Notes under the pieces: generated by a model | Seen by the model: the letters and a program-made list of their open reading frames with translations, nothing else | Told to the model about the DNA's origin: nothing | The model's database searches: none | Origin: an uncultured Clostridia bacterium | GTDB taxonomy: Bacteria; Bacillota; Clostridia; UMGS1810 | Assembly (NCBI GenBank): GCA_934481345.1 | Contig: CAKSPF010000020.1 | Coordinates: 1-15,903 of the forward strand | Reading direction: 5' to 3' | DNA length: 15,903 bases | In this document: positions 1 to 6,494 of the stretch, piece by piece | Layout of the letters: every line of letters starts with the position of its first letter | How positions within the stretch are numbered: the stretch's first letter is position 1 | Program-made: the position numbers and the translations under genes

Positions 1-305
1 GTTCCGTCCGAAAATTTAACGCCCCTGTTTAATGCGGTTGTTCCGCTTTTGGTATATTCGGGCGTTCTGTAAGTAAGCATTATCGTGTCTTTGTTACATA
101 CCGTGCACCAGCTTGTTTCCTGCGTGATAGTCGCATTAAAATCAAGCTCGTTTGTTCTGCCGTTTGCAGATACCCATATATCCGCAGGATCGACATATTC
201 GTTTACCTGTGCCGCATAGGTCGTTATCGGCGTAAATCCCGAAAGCAGCGTTGACACCGCCAATGCCGCCGACAGAATATTTTTTAATTTGCTTTTGAAA
301 TTCAT
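1..305 (-). CDS. Secreted protein, N-terminal part only (runs off the left edge)
   Basis: The reading frame opens at the ATG at 303-305, with an AAAGGA-type ribosome binding site about 8 bases upstream, and stays open for 101 codons to the window edge. It begins MNFKSKLKNILSAALAV, a typical signal peptide with a basic n-region, a hydrophobic core and a likely cleavage after TYAA near residue 31. The mature part contains a CxxC pair (WCTVC, residues about 76-80), so metal binding or a disulfide is possible. It lies downstream of, and in the same direction as, the DUF6017-type replication gene. From memory it resembles the start of large secreted proteins with CxxC clusters carried on clostridial integrative elements. 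That is a recollection rather than a search, and the function is unknown. Confidence 0.75.
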   Translation of the reverse strand, partial: MNFKSKLKNILSAALAVSTLLSGFTPITTYAAQVNEYVDPADIWVSANGRTNELDFNATITQETSWCTVCNKDTIMLTYRTPEYTKSGTTALNRGVKFSDG

Positions 306-364
306 TTTATTTTTTCCTTTCTCGATTTTATTAAAACGCGTTTTATCTGTATCAAAGCCGTTTA

Positions 365-422
365 TTTAAGGCGGTCTGCACTTTTTGTAATCTGATTTTC
401 TCATAGACAAAACCGCCTTAAA
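365..422. repeat. 11-bp perfect inverted repeat after the DUF6017-type gene
   Basis: TTTAAGGCGGT (365-375) and ACCGCCTTAAA (412-422) are perfect reverse complements around a 36-base loop. The right arm contains the TAA stop of the minus-strand gene ending at 418. No T-run follows on either strand, so it is a hairpin that could cause pausing or protect a 3' end rather than a standard intrinsic terminator. Confidence 0.5.
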
Positions 423-1302
423 AATGTTTCATATCGTGATTGACCTTCGCTCTGTAATAGCTGTCAATGGTGGAGGGGGCGTTAAACAGAGCCGCAAGCA
501 TATATTTTTTGATATTGCGAATATCCGTTGTGTTTTCCCTCATACAGTCGATAACATACTCGATATGCTCAGAATTTAATTTTAACAGCTTTGATTTCAC
601 GATTGCCGCCGGGTAGGTATCGCCGGCAATGACAAGACTTGCTTTCTGTGTGCAAACCGTTTCTGTCATAAGGTCAACGATTTCGTCAAGCATAGCAATA
701 TCCCGCTCGTTGCGAAGGCTCAAAATGTCATACTCGATATTTTCTTTGATTATTTGTCGGTATGCTTCAACCTCATCATATCCAATCCTATCCGAATTTT
801 CTTTTTGAGAGTCCGCCGGTCTTGTCGGCTCGACCTCTTTTTGATATGATTTGATTGGATAAGTATTTGATACATCAGTATTTAATTCTTTTTTATTTAA
901 TATATTAGTATTTAATTGTGCGGTGTTTTCCTGTATAGGCTCTGCCTGTGCAGGAATATCCAATACAGGATTTTCCCGTATAGGTTTTTCCCGTTCAGGC
1001 GGCGTGTTTTTAGGCTGCTCCAAAATCGTGTACTCAATCGTGGTAAGCTGTCCCTTTTCGTTTCTCATACGCTCACGGATAATATATCCGTGCTTTTCAA
1101 GCTCTCTGATACAGGAGCTTATGCTGTCGATTCCGTCCTTGCAGATTGCCGCAAGTCCTTTTGTTGTGTAGTCCCAATTTTCGGGGAGCGACAGCATAAG
1201 GGATAACAATCCCTTTGCCTTTAATGATAATTCCGTATTTCTCAAATGGTGGTTGCTCATCACGGTATAGTCGCGCGTTTTGTCTATTCTGAAAACTGCC
1301 AT
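418..1302 (-). CDS. HTH / DUF6017-type replication protein of an integrative element
   Basis: This is a 294-residue protein. I place the start at the ATG at 1300-1302 (MAVFRIDKTRDYTVMSNHHL) because AAGGAG lies about 9 bases upstream; the open frame continues to 1401 without a ribosome binding site. Residues about 1-95 form the winged-helix domain seen in replisome-organiser-like proteins of Firmicutes plasmids and integrative elements (the LSLKAKGLLSLMLSLPENWDYT region). A variable Pro/Glu/Asn linker follows, with repeated P-x-x-E-N/K units and an N-T-rich stretch. The C-terminal 115 residues (from YRQIIKENIEYD to SYYRAKVNHDM) match my memory of the DUF6017 domain. The linker style is typical of the family. 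The likely role is replication or maintenance of a conjugative element, in line with the recombinase remnants beside it. Confidence 0.85.
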   Translation of the reverse strand: MAVFRIDKTRDYTVMSNHHLRNTELSLKAKGLLSLMLSLPENWDYTTKGLAAICKDGIDSISSCIRELEKHGYIIRERMRNEKGQLTTIEYTILEQPKNTPPEREKPIRENPVLDIPAQAEPIQENTAQLNTNILNKKELNTDVSNTYPIKSYQKEVEPTRPADSQKENSDRIGYDEVEAYRQIIKENIEYDILSLRNERDIAMLDEIVDLMTETVCTQKASLVIAGDTYPAAIVKSKLLKLNSEHIEYVIDCMRENTTDIRNIKKYMLAALFNAPSTIDSYYRAKVNHDMKHF

Positions 1303-1351
1303 TTCAAAAATCTCCTTTCCTGTGAAATTAAAAAAGCGCCGGGATTTTTTA

Positions 1352-1528
1352 TCAATCCTGACGCCGTTGCTCCGGTTTATTCTGTTTTTCAAGCGGCACA
1401 TACGCCGAACACGTTTTGCCGTTATGGCAATGCAAGTACGAACAAAACGGATTTCTGTTGTCGAGCAAATATGTGTCCTGCCCGATTTTACAAACAGGGC
1501 ATAACTGCTTTGAATTTTCGGTTTTCAT
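1352..1528 (-). CDS. Small Cys-rich protein (58 aa), zinc-ribbon-like
   Basis: A 58-codon frame starts at the ATG at 1526-1528 and ends at TGA at 1352-1354, with GAAAGGA about 9 bases upstream of the start. The protein begins MKTENSKQLCPVCKIG and has five cysteines (10, 13, 29, 34, 40) and two histidines (33, 35), arranged as CPVC, then C-x4-C-x5-C. That suggests a bound zinc. It lies 49 bases upstream of, and in the same direction as, the DUF6017-type gene, so the two may share a transcript. Small Cys-rich proteins often accompany such replication genes on clostridial elements. The exact family is not recognised. Confidence 0.65.
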   Translation of the reverse strand: MKTENSKQLCPVCKIGQDTYLLDNRNPFCSYLHCHNGKTCSAYVPLEKQNKPEQRRQD

Positions 1529-1556
1529 TTCTGATTTTCCTTTCGTGGTTTGAACA

Positions 1557-1591
1557 ACAAAAAAAGAATACCATTTTTGCAGGTATTCTTT
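1557..1591 (-). terminator. Intrinsic terminator hairpin on the minus strand
   Basis: AAAGAATACC (1563-1572) and GGTATTCTTT (1582-1591) form a perfect 10-bp stem around a 9-base loop. On the minus strand the stem runs into seven or more T residues (the A-run at about 1559-1565 of the plus strand). It therefore terminates transcription coming from the right. The only minus-strand frame that ends just before it is the short tail stopping at 1635, which I suggest is the displaced 3' end of the SLH gene. It could instead act as an attenuator for the 58-residue gene, which starts 29 bases further on. Confidence 0.65.
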
Positions 1592-1618
1592 GATTTGTAT
1601 TAAGTTTCAAGTACATAG

Positions 1619-3106
1619 TTGTTTGCCTGTTGTCCTAAAATGTTGATTTTATGCGATTTTGAAAAGTATCGTTATCTAACTTCATTATTTCAGCGACCGG
1701 AATTTCAACGAATGATTGAAGATATTGAAAACGGCAAAATAGAGTGCGTTATAGCGAAGGACTTATCAAGGCTCGGAAGAAACAGTATTGACACAGGCTT
1801 TTACATAGACAGTTACCTTCCCGAAAAGAAAGTACGGTTTATCGCCGTGAACGACAACTTTGATACGGACGCACCCTCAAACGGTGATAAAATGCTGTTG
1901 TATATTAAAAATATCATAAATGAAGCCTATGCTTTAGATATTGGAAAGAAAATCAAAACACAGGCACAGCAGGCGATGCGTGACGGTCAGTATGTGAGTG
2001 CAAGACCGAAATACGGCTATCTGAAAGATCCGAATAACTGTCATAAGCTCATTGTAAATCCTGACACCGCACCCGTTGTAAAATTGATATTTGAACTTTT
2101 TAACGGCGGTATGGCAATGAATGAGATATGCTTGCAACTTAATGAAAAACAAATTCCGACACCGGGTGTTTACGGCTATCAGAAAGGATATATTACTTCC
2201 GAAAAAAATATCGGCAGCGGTTTGTGGCAGACTATGACCGTGCGGCAAATTCTAACGCACGAAATCTATACGGGTAAGCTCGTTCAAGGCAGGAGCGACA
2301 GCTTGGCAAAAAAGCAAACGGCTGTTGACAAGGATAAATTGATAGTCGTTCCGAACACGCACGAAGCCATTATACCACAAGAGATGTTTGATAAGGCACA
2401 GGAGCGTATTGAACAGTTAAAGAAAAAGCACGACAATATATCTGTAATCCCCTACACGGAGAATATATGGAAGGGTAAAATCTTTTGCGGAGAGTGCGGC
2501 AGACCTTTGCACCGTACAAGATTTTCGAGAGTAAAAACAGGTTTTGCATATAACATAATCTGTCTTACAAATACAAGATATAAACGGGGCGGCTGCGATA
2601 ACGGCAGTATTCTTGAAACAGATTTGCTTAATGTTGTTATAACTGCAATAAAAACACAAGCTGCTGTGCTTGCAGACAGAAAAAATCAGATATTTTATTC
2701 TCTGAATGATAAGCAACGAATTGAACAACAGCAGGCGGAACTGAAAAATTTACGGGCATATATATCCAAAAATCAGAATTTTTTGAATGGGTTGTATGAA
2801 AACCTTGTAAACGGCATCATCACCCAAGAGGAATATCAAGAAATGCGTACAAGCTACGGTGATAAAATCTCCGATACGCTTCGCAAAATAAACGAGGTTG
2901 AAAGCCGACGGGCAGAACTTAAAAAGCAGTATAGTCAATATTGTGACCTGTCTGACGCTGTTTCGGTTATTACCGAAAACAACACACTCACAAAAGAGCT
3001 TATAAACAAGTTGATTTCAAGAATAGAGATTTATAAAGGAAAAAAAGTTGAAATAACATACAGCTTTGATAATGAATTTGAAGGTGAGGTGTCTGCAAAT
3101 GCATAG
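1619..3106 (+). pseudogene. Large serine recombinase, 5'-truncated
   Basis: The open frame gives 495 residues. Homology to large serine recombinases of the TnpX/Tn4451 type begins only at FQRPEFQRMIEDIE (residue about 24, base about 1688). The resolvase domain retains the KDLSRLGR motif (residues 47-54, with its arginines) and VRFIAVND. It is followed by the recombinase domain (KYGYLKDP to THEAIIP), a zinc ribbon with C290, C293, C315 and C326, a coiled coil (about 364-440) and a C-terminal RIEIYKGKKVEITYSF segment. The first 50 or so residues of a normal protein, including the Y-x-R-x-S catalytic serine and the DxGxSGTNF loop, are missing. The first in-frame ATG (1640) has no ribosome binding site. 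It is very probably inactive as it stands. Its stop overlaps the start of the next recombinase by 8 bases (ATGCATAG), a usual tandem arrangement. Confidence 0.85.
1635..1691 (-). pseudogene. Possible displaced 3' end of the split SLH gene
   Basis: Read on the minus strand from about 1691, the sequence encodes EIMKLDNDTFQNRIKSTF and then TAG at 1635-1637, with the intrinsic terminator 44 bases beyond. If the DNA between the shared GA dinucleotides at 1690-1691 and 3230-3231 is removed, this tail joins the SLH frame in phase, giving ...DYAKQAE-IMKLDND... The frame match, stop codon and terminator are directly visible. That this is the original end of the SLH gene is an inference, because chance gives a one-in-three frame match and the tail has no recognisable domain. 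Confidence 0.35.
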
Positions 3107-3921
3107 ATATATCGTAGCAATATATTTGCGATTATCCGTTGATGATAAGCGTGTCGAGAGTATGAGCATTGAATCTCAAAGGCTTCTGCTTCGTAAATAT
3201 GCGGAAATCCTCGGTGATAATGTTGAAATTCTGCTTGTTTTGCGTAGTCTTCGTTGCTTTTGCTTGTATCGCTTGTTATAGGCGTTGTCGGAGTTGTTGT
3301 TACTTTGTCAGCGTTACCGTGTTTGAAAGCTCTATACATCAGTGTTGCTGCTTCGGCTCTTGTAAGGGTGTCTTGTCCTCTGAAAGTGTTATCTTCAAAG
3401 CCGGAAATCAAATTATTTTTTATTGCTACTGCTACATAGCCTTTTGCATAGTTTGATATGCTGTCTACATCTCTGAAAGTATTTAAGTAACTGTAATCAA
3501 CATCGCTCAAATCATAGCCTTTGAGTTTTACCATTGCTACCGTTACGTCCTCTCTTGTTGCCGCCTGGTCGGGACGGTATGAACCGTCTGAATATCCTGT
3601 TAAATAATTCTTTGCTGTGTTAATATAGCTGTTTGCCCAGTGTCCGTTTGTATCAGTAAAATATGTGCCGTTATCATTAACACTAAGCCCTGCGGCTGTT
3701 ACCATCATCTTTGCCCATTCAGACCGCAGAACTATGTTTTCGGGCTTAAAACTGCCGTCCTCATAACCTTTGATTACTCCACGCTCCGTCAAATCCGCTA
3801 TGTACTCAAAGCCCCAGTAGTCCTTTGGTACGTCCCAAAATCTCTGTGCATAGTCACGGGCAAATACTGTGCTTGTGATAAGCACTAAAACTACTGTTAA
3901 AACTGATATAAACTTTTTCAT
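3031..3921 (-). CDS. S-layer homology (SLH) domain protein, 3' end disrupted
   Basis: The start at 3919-3921 follows GGAGAT by about 9 bases. The protein begins with a signal peptide (MKKFISVLTVVLVLITSTVFA). Three SLH domains follow at residues about 27-68, 85-130 and 148-198, each with the usual F-x-D-V or Y-F-T-D opening, a G-Y-x-D-G-S/N-x-F/Y-x-P/G turn and a T/L-R-x-E helix. Such domains hold exported proteins to pyruvylated secondary cell-wall polymers. A Thr/Pro/Ser linker (TTTPTTPITSDTSKS) then leads to residue 231 (base about 3231). Beyond that, the remaining 65 codons are merely the complement of the second recombinase fragment. The native protein is therefore broken at 3231; the present frame still yields a secreted three-SLH product with a foreign tail. 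The lipoprotein gene upstream has the same orientation. Confidence 0.85.
   Translation of the reverse strand: MKKFISVLTVVLVLITSTVFARDYAQRFWDVPKDYWGFEYIADLTERGVIKGYEDGSFKPENIVLRSEWAKMMVTAAGLSVNDNGTYFTDTNGHWANSYINTAKNYLTGYSDGSYRPDQAATREDVTVAMVKLKGYDLSDVDYSYLNTFRDVDSISNYAKGYVAVAIKNNLISGFEDNTFRGQDTLTRAEAATLMYRAFKHGNADKVTTTPTTPITSDTSKSNEDYAKQAEFQHYHRGFPHIYEAEAFEIQCSYSRHAYHQRIIANILLRYIYAFADTSPSNSLSKLYVISTFFPL
3099..3231 (+). pseudogene. Second large serine recombinase, N-terminal fragment
   Basis: From the ATG at 3099, inside an ATGCATAG overlap with the preceding recombinase, the protein begins MHRYIVAIYLRLSVDD. It carries the catalytic-serine motif Y-L-R-L-S (Ser13) and the SMSIESQRLLLRKYAE helix typical of large serine recombinases. 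After about residue 44 (VEIL) similarity stops: the expected EFxDxGxSGTNF loop is absent and the frame reads into sequence complementary to the SLH gene, ending at 3281. About nine tenths of the protein is missing. It is a remnant of a tandem recombinase operon. Confidence 0.8.
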
Positions 3922-3955
3922 ATTTGATTATCTCCATTCTATGTTTTTAATTATT

Positions 3956-4420
3956 CTAATTAACAGAAACACTATATTGACAATACTGTGTTTTTCCTCC
4001 CGATTCCTCGCAAGTGCAAGTAAAGTTTGATTTCGCAGAGACAAAGTTGAAATTTGGTAGTGAATTCGTTTTAGATGCGCCTAATGCTCCACAATATTCA
4101 CATTTTGTTCGCACTTCAACTCTTCCATATTTTGTATCAACCTTTATAATTGCACATCCGCTAATGGGTGTAACTTGATATGTTTTTTGTTTTTGCTCAT
4201 TTTCACCGTTAACACCACTTCTTTTTTGAACATCATTCTCTGTTTTTTCATCCGTTTCGGTTTCAACGCTAACATCGTTATGTTCTTCTTGTGAAACACT
4301 ATCGGATATACCGCTTTTGGTATCATTTTTATTTGTATCATTATCATTTACATCATCATTAGATGAACAAGCTGATAAAATCAAAACTGCGGACAATATC
4401 ATTATACATATTTTTTTCAT
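3956..4420 (-). CDS. Small lipoprotein with C-terminal Cys pairs, function unknown
   Basis: This 154-residue protein opens with a lipoprotein signal (MKKICIMILSAVLILSAC): the lipobox L-S-A-C places the lipidated cysteine at residue 18. A strongly acidic Asp/Asn/Glu/Lys/Thr spacer of about 75 residues follows, typical of a flexible stalk. The C-terminal 65 residues form a compact domain with CEYCG and CTC...YC, which may bind a metal or form disulfides. AAAGGAAAGG lies 10-15 bases before the ATG. It lies 34 bases upstream of the SLH gene and in the same direction, so the two surface proteins may be co-transcribed. I do not recognise the family. Confidence 0.8.
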   Translation of the reverse strand: MKKICIMILSAVLILSACSSNDDVNDNDTNKNDTKSGISDSVSQEEHNDVSVETETDEKTENDVQKRSGVNGENEQKQKTYQVTPISGCAIIKVDTKYGRVEVRTKCEYCGALGASKTNSLPNFNFVSAKSNFTCTCEESGGKTQYCQYSVSVN

Positions 4421-4561
4421 ATCATTTTACCTTTCCTTTTATCATTTTAGTGACTGTTTTAAAATGCACTAGTCTTCTTTAAAACACTATTTTGTTTTAC
4501 AAATCATAATAAGGCTTCGCCGTATACACTTATTGTTTAAATGTATGCAAAATACTCAGCT

Positions 4562-4714
4562 CTAAGTATTCCAGCCTCGGTAAGTTCCTTTCCTTGCAAC
4601 TTCAACAGCAGCGTTTTCAATGCTTTTGCTCTCCTGCTCAATAGGAGTTCCGCACTTGTCGCAAAACATTGCACCTTCGTTTAGCTCCCTTCCGCATTTC
4701 ATACAATTTGCCAT
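4562..4714 (-). CDS. Zinc-ribbon domain protein (50 aa)
   Basis: A short frame starts at the ATG at 4712-4714, about 9 bases after AAGGGGG, and stops with TAG at 4562-4564. The protein MANCMKCGRELNEGAMFC continues with DKCGTP, giving a C-x2-C-x10-C-x2-C zinc ribbon of the common zinc-ribbon domain type, then a 27-residue charged tail. The usual hydrophobic segments of longer family members are missing, so it may be a free small ribbon or a truncated protein. It lies between the lipoprotein gene and the small XRE gene, all on the minus strand. The 147 bases between it and the lipoprotein gene hold no gene that I can support. Confidence 0.7.
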   Translation of the reverse strand: MANCMKCGRELNEGAMFCDKCGTPIEQESKSIENAAVEVARKGTYRGWNT

Positions 4715-4751
4715 TTCTTTTTTGTCCCCCTTGTAAATTAAAATTTATATG

Positions 4752-4961
4752 TCAAGCACTTTTGGCTTGATAATCTATAAAAACTTCGGGACTTACGTTA
4801 AGCGCATAACAAATCGCACGCAAGTCTTCCGCATACATACGCCGCTTTCCGTTAATCATTGCACTGAATGTTGACGTAGACATATCGCATTTTTTTGCAA
4901 CGGCGCTGTGTTTGATACCGTGTTCGTCTAAATACTTCTTAACCCGTTCGCATACCAGCAT
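4752..4961 (-). CDS. Small XRE-family (Cro-like) DNA-binding protein
   Basis: This 69-residue protein starts at the ATG at 4959-4961 (MLVCERVKKYLDEHG), chosen because AAGGAGG lies 10 bases upstream. The frame extends seven codons further, but across that site. Nearly all of it is one lambda-repressor-type helix-turn-helix (HSAVAKKCDMSTSTFSAMIN), followed by the typical YAEDLRAICYALNVSPEVF helix. It is transcribed divergently from the XRE gene at 5119 across a 157-base region with one consensus promoter each way. This is the layout of a phage or integrative-element switch, so it probably represses itself, its neighbour or both. Confidence 0.85.
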   Translation of the reverse strand: MLVCERVKKYLDEHGIKHSAVAKKCDMSTSTFSAMINGKRRMYAEDLRAICYALNVSPEVFIDYQAKSA

Positions 4962-4984
4962 AACTGTAACACCTCCTTGCAAAA

Positions 4985-4999
4985 TACAGTATTGCTGTA
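4985..4999. promoter_or_regulatory. Palindromic operator candidate
   Basis: TACAG (4985-4989) and CTGTA (4995-4999) form a perfect inverted repeat with a 5-base spacer. It sits between the -10 box and the ribosome binding site of the gene at 4752-4961. A further half-site, CTGTA, lies at 5026-5030 inside the promoter spacer. The size and place suit a dimeric XRE repressor. Which regulator binds cannot be told from sequence. Confidence 0.45.
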
Positions 5000-5008
5000 C
5001 TTAGTAAT

Positions 5009-5037
5009 ATTATATAGCCGTTTCTCTGTAATGTCAA
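5009..5037 (-). promoter_or_regulatory. Consensus sigma-A promoter for the small XRE gene
   Basis: On the minus strand, TTGACA (5037-5032), a 17-base spacer and TATAAT (5014-5009) match the vegetative consensus perfectly. The -10 box lies 47 bases before the start codon. Confidence 0.85.
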
Positions 5038-5067
5038 CACTTTTTTCAATATTTTCTGAATTTTCGA

Positions 5068-5096
5068 TTGACTTTTACAAAATTTCTGTGTATACT
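5068..5096 (+). promoter_or_regulatory. Sigma-A promoter for the divergent XRE regulator
   Basis: TTGACT (5068-5073), a 17-base spacer and TATACT (5091-5096), 22 bases before the start at 5119. Confidence 0.8.
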
Positions 5097-5118
5097 TGTG
5101 TGCATAGGAGGCGCTTTA

Positions 5119-5433
5119 ATGAGTTACGAAATAGGCAAACGTATTTGCAAATACCGCAAAATGAAAAATATATCACAAAAAGAACTTGCTAATATGTTAG
5201 GCATTACAAACAGCCGTGTATCTAACTGGGAACAAGGCGTTAATCGCCCTGATGTTGAAACACTCGCAAAAGTATGTAAAGCTCTTGACGTATCGCCAAG
5301 TGAGTTACTTAATATAAAATTGCCTACTGATGAATTGTCTGAACAGGAACGCAATGTCATTAAAGCATACCGTACTCATACCAATTTACAGCACGCAGTA
5401 AATATATTGCTCGGTCTTGAACATATTGAATAA
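5119..5433 (+). CDS. XRE-family transcriptional regulator (CI-like)
   Basis: This 104-residue protein starts at the ATG at 5119-5121, 7 bases after AGGAGG. Residues about 5-60 are an HTH_3/XRE domain (SQKELANMLGITNSRVSNWE as the helix-turn-helix, then RPDVETLAKVCKALDVSP). The C-terminal 40 residues (LSEQERNVIKAYRTHTNLQHAVNILLGLE) are a short helical region like the dimerisation tails of small element repressors. It lacks a protease or metallopeptidase domain, so it is a simple repressor. It has its own promoter and faces the small XRE gene, with which it probably forms a switch controlling the Rep gene and its partners. Confidence 0.88.
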   Translation: MSYEIGKRICKYRKMKNISQKELANMLGITNSRVSNWEQGVNRPDVETLAKVCKALDVSPSELLNIKLPTDELSEQERNVIKAYRTHTNLQHAVNILLGLEHIE

Positions 5434-5454
5434 CTTAATTCATTGTTTGTGTGC

Positions 5455-5537
5455 TAATGTATTATTGATTACATTAATAAATTCACTTGATTTACAAGAA
5501 AACTGCGTACAAACTAAAATTCATTGTCATATGACAA
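5455..5537. repeat. Inverted repeats between the XRE gene and the rep gene
   Basis: In the 203-base gap between the converging XRE and rep genes there are two inverted repeats. The first is TAATGTA (5455-5461) with TACATTA (5470-5476). The second is a perfect 14-bp palindrome, TTGTCATATGACAA (5524-5537). Neither is followed by a T-run. They could be part of a double-strand origin for the HUH Rep or operator sites; I cannot identify a nick site. Confidence 0.4.
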
Positions 5538-5636
5538 GCATTATTCAGTTTAGTATTCAAGCTGCTTAGCTCTCACTTAGCAAATGGTTTATTATATTTT
5601 CAGAGTTATATAACAATATATTAAATAGAAATCAAG

Positions 5637-6494
5637 TTACTTACGATACGTTTCATAAGTTACTCGGTTTACTATCTTTCCACTGTCTGCATCGCTTACG
5701 ATTACACTCTTTACAGACAAGAGTTCTGAATTTTCAAGTCTTTTTATTGCTTCTCCCTTTGTTGTTACCTCACTTTGAGGGTATACAATACCGTTTGATT
5801 TTGAATAAATTCTTGCGCCAACGGGATAATATTTCCACCGTGAGGACTTCAACTGCATTTTGCTTTTCCTGCCGCCTGAGTCAGAACTCTTGCAGAACGT
5901 GCCCAGATATACAGCGAGTCCTTCCACATCATATATCTGTGAAAGCTTTACCAAGCCGTGTCCCCACAGATTTGTTATGTCGTCTTTACTCAGTCGTATA
6001 TACTCACCGTTTTCAGATGATTTCAAAAGCAAATGAAAGTGCCACGAGCCAGTTTCCTGCGGCTCTATTATTCTTAGATACTCAAACCGCTTACTCCCGA
6101 AGTGATATTTCAGCTTATTCAAAAACCGGTTAAAATCGTTGATTGCGCCGTTAAAATCTCGCATTAAGTAATCGTATGTAAGCGTGACGTATACACTCTC
6201 AAACTCCGTAAAATTATTTAATATCAGCCGACGTATTCTTTTTACCGATTGCTTTATTGCGTCTGTATTATCAGCCTTGTCCGTACTCCTGTTATATTTG
6301 AGTACCTCGCCTGTTTCGGTATCGATATATTCTTCTTTTGAATATCTGCGTACCTTAGATAATGCTTTTGCACCTGACGTACTTGATTGAGATGTGACAA
6401 CTTCAATACTATTTTTATATCTGAATATTTTAGCAACCGAGTTGTCGGGCAGTGACAAATCAATGTCACTGCTCGAAATATGTATATTAGACAT
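5637..6494 (-). CDS. HUH-type rolling-circle replication initiator (Rep)
   Basis: This 285-residue protein has the three ordered motifs of HUH rolling-circle initiators. Motif I is VYVTLTYD (101-108). Motif II, the metal-binding motif, is GSWHFHLLL with His152 and His154. Motif III is LAVYLGTFCK with candidate nicking Tyr196 and Lys202. Such proteins nick one strand at the origin and stay linked through the tyrosine. The start (6492-6494) follows GAGGTG by 7 bases, and the stop of the upstream 142-residue gene directly abuts it, so the two are translationally coupled. Rep genes of this type occur on Firmicutes plasmids and integrative elements; with the excisionase-like and XRE genes here, an integrated element is more likely. 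The second tyrosine often present in motif III is replaced by Phe. Confidence 0.85.
   Translation of the reverse strand: MSNIHISSSDIDLSLPDNSVAKIFRYKNSIEVVTSQSSTSGAKALSKVRRYSKEEYIDTETGEVLKYNRSTDKADNTDAIKQSVKRIRRLILNNFTEFESVYVTLTYDYLMRDFNGAINDFNRFLNKLKYHFGSKRFEYLRIIEPQETGSWHFHLLLKSSENGEYIRLSKDDITNLWGHGLVKLSQIYDVEGLAVYLGTFCKSSDSGGRKSKMQLKSSRWKYYPVGARIYSKSNGIVYPQSEVTTKGEAIKRLENSELLSVKSVIVSDADSGKIVNRVTYETYRK

Noticed and set aside
365..422. Intrinsic terminator for the DUF6017-type gene
   Set aside because: The inverted repeat is perfect, but the loop is 36 bases and no T-run follows on either strand, so I list it only as a repeat.
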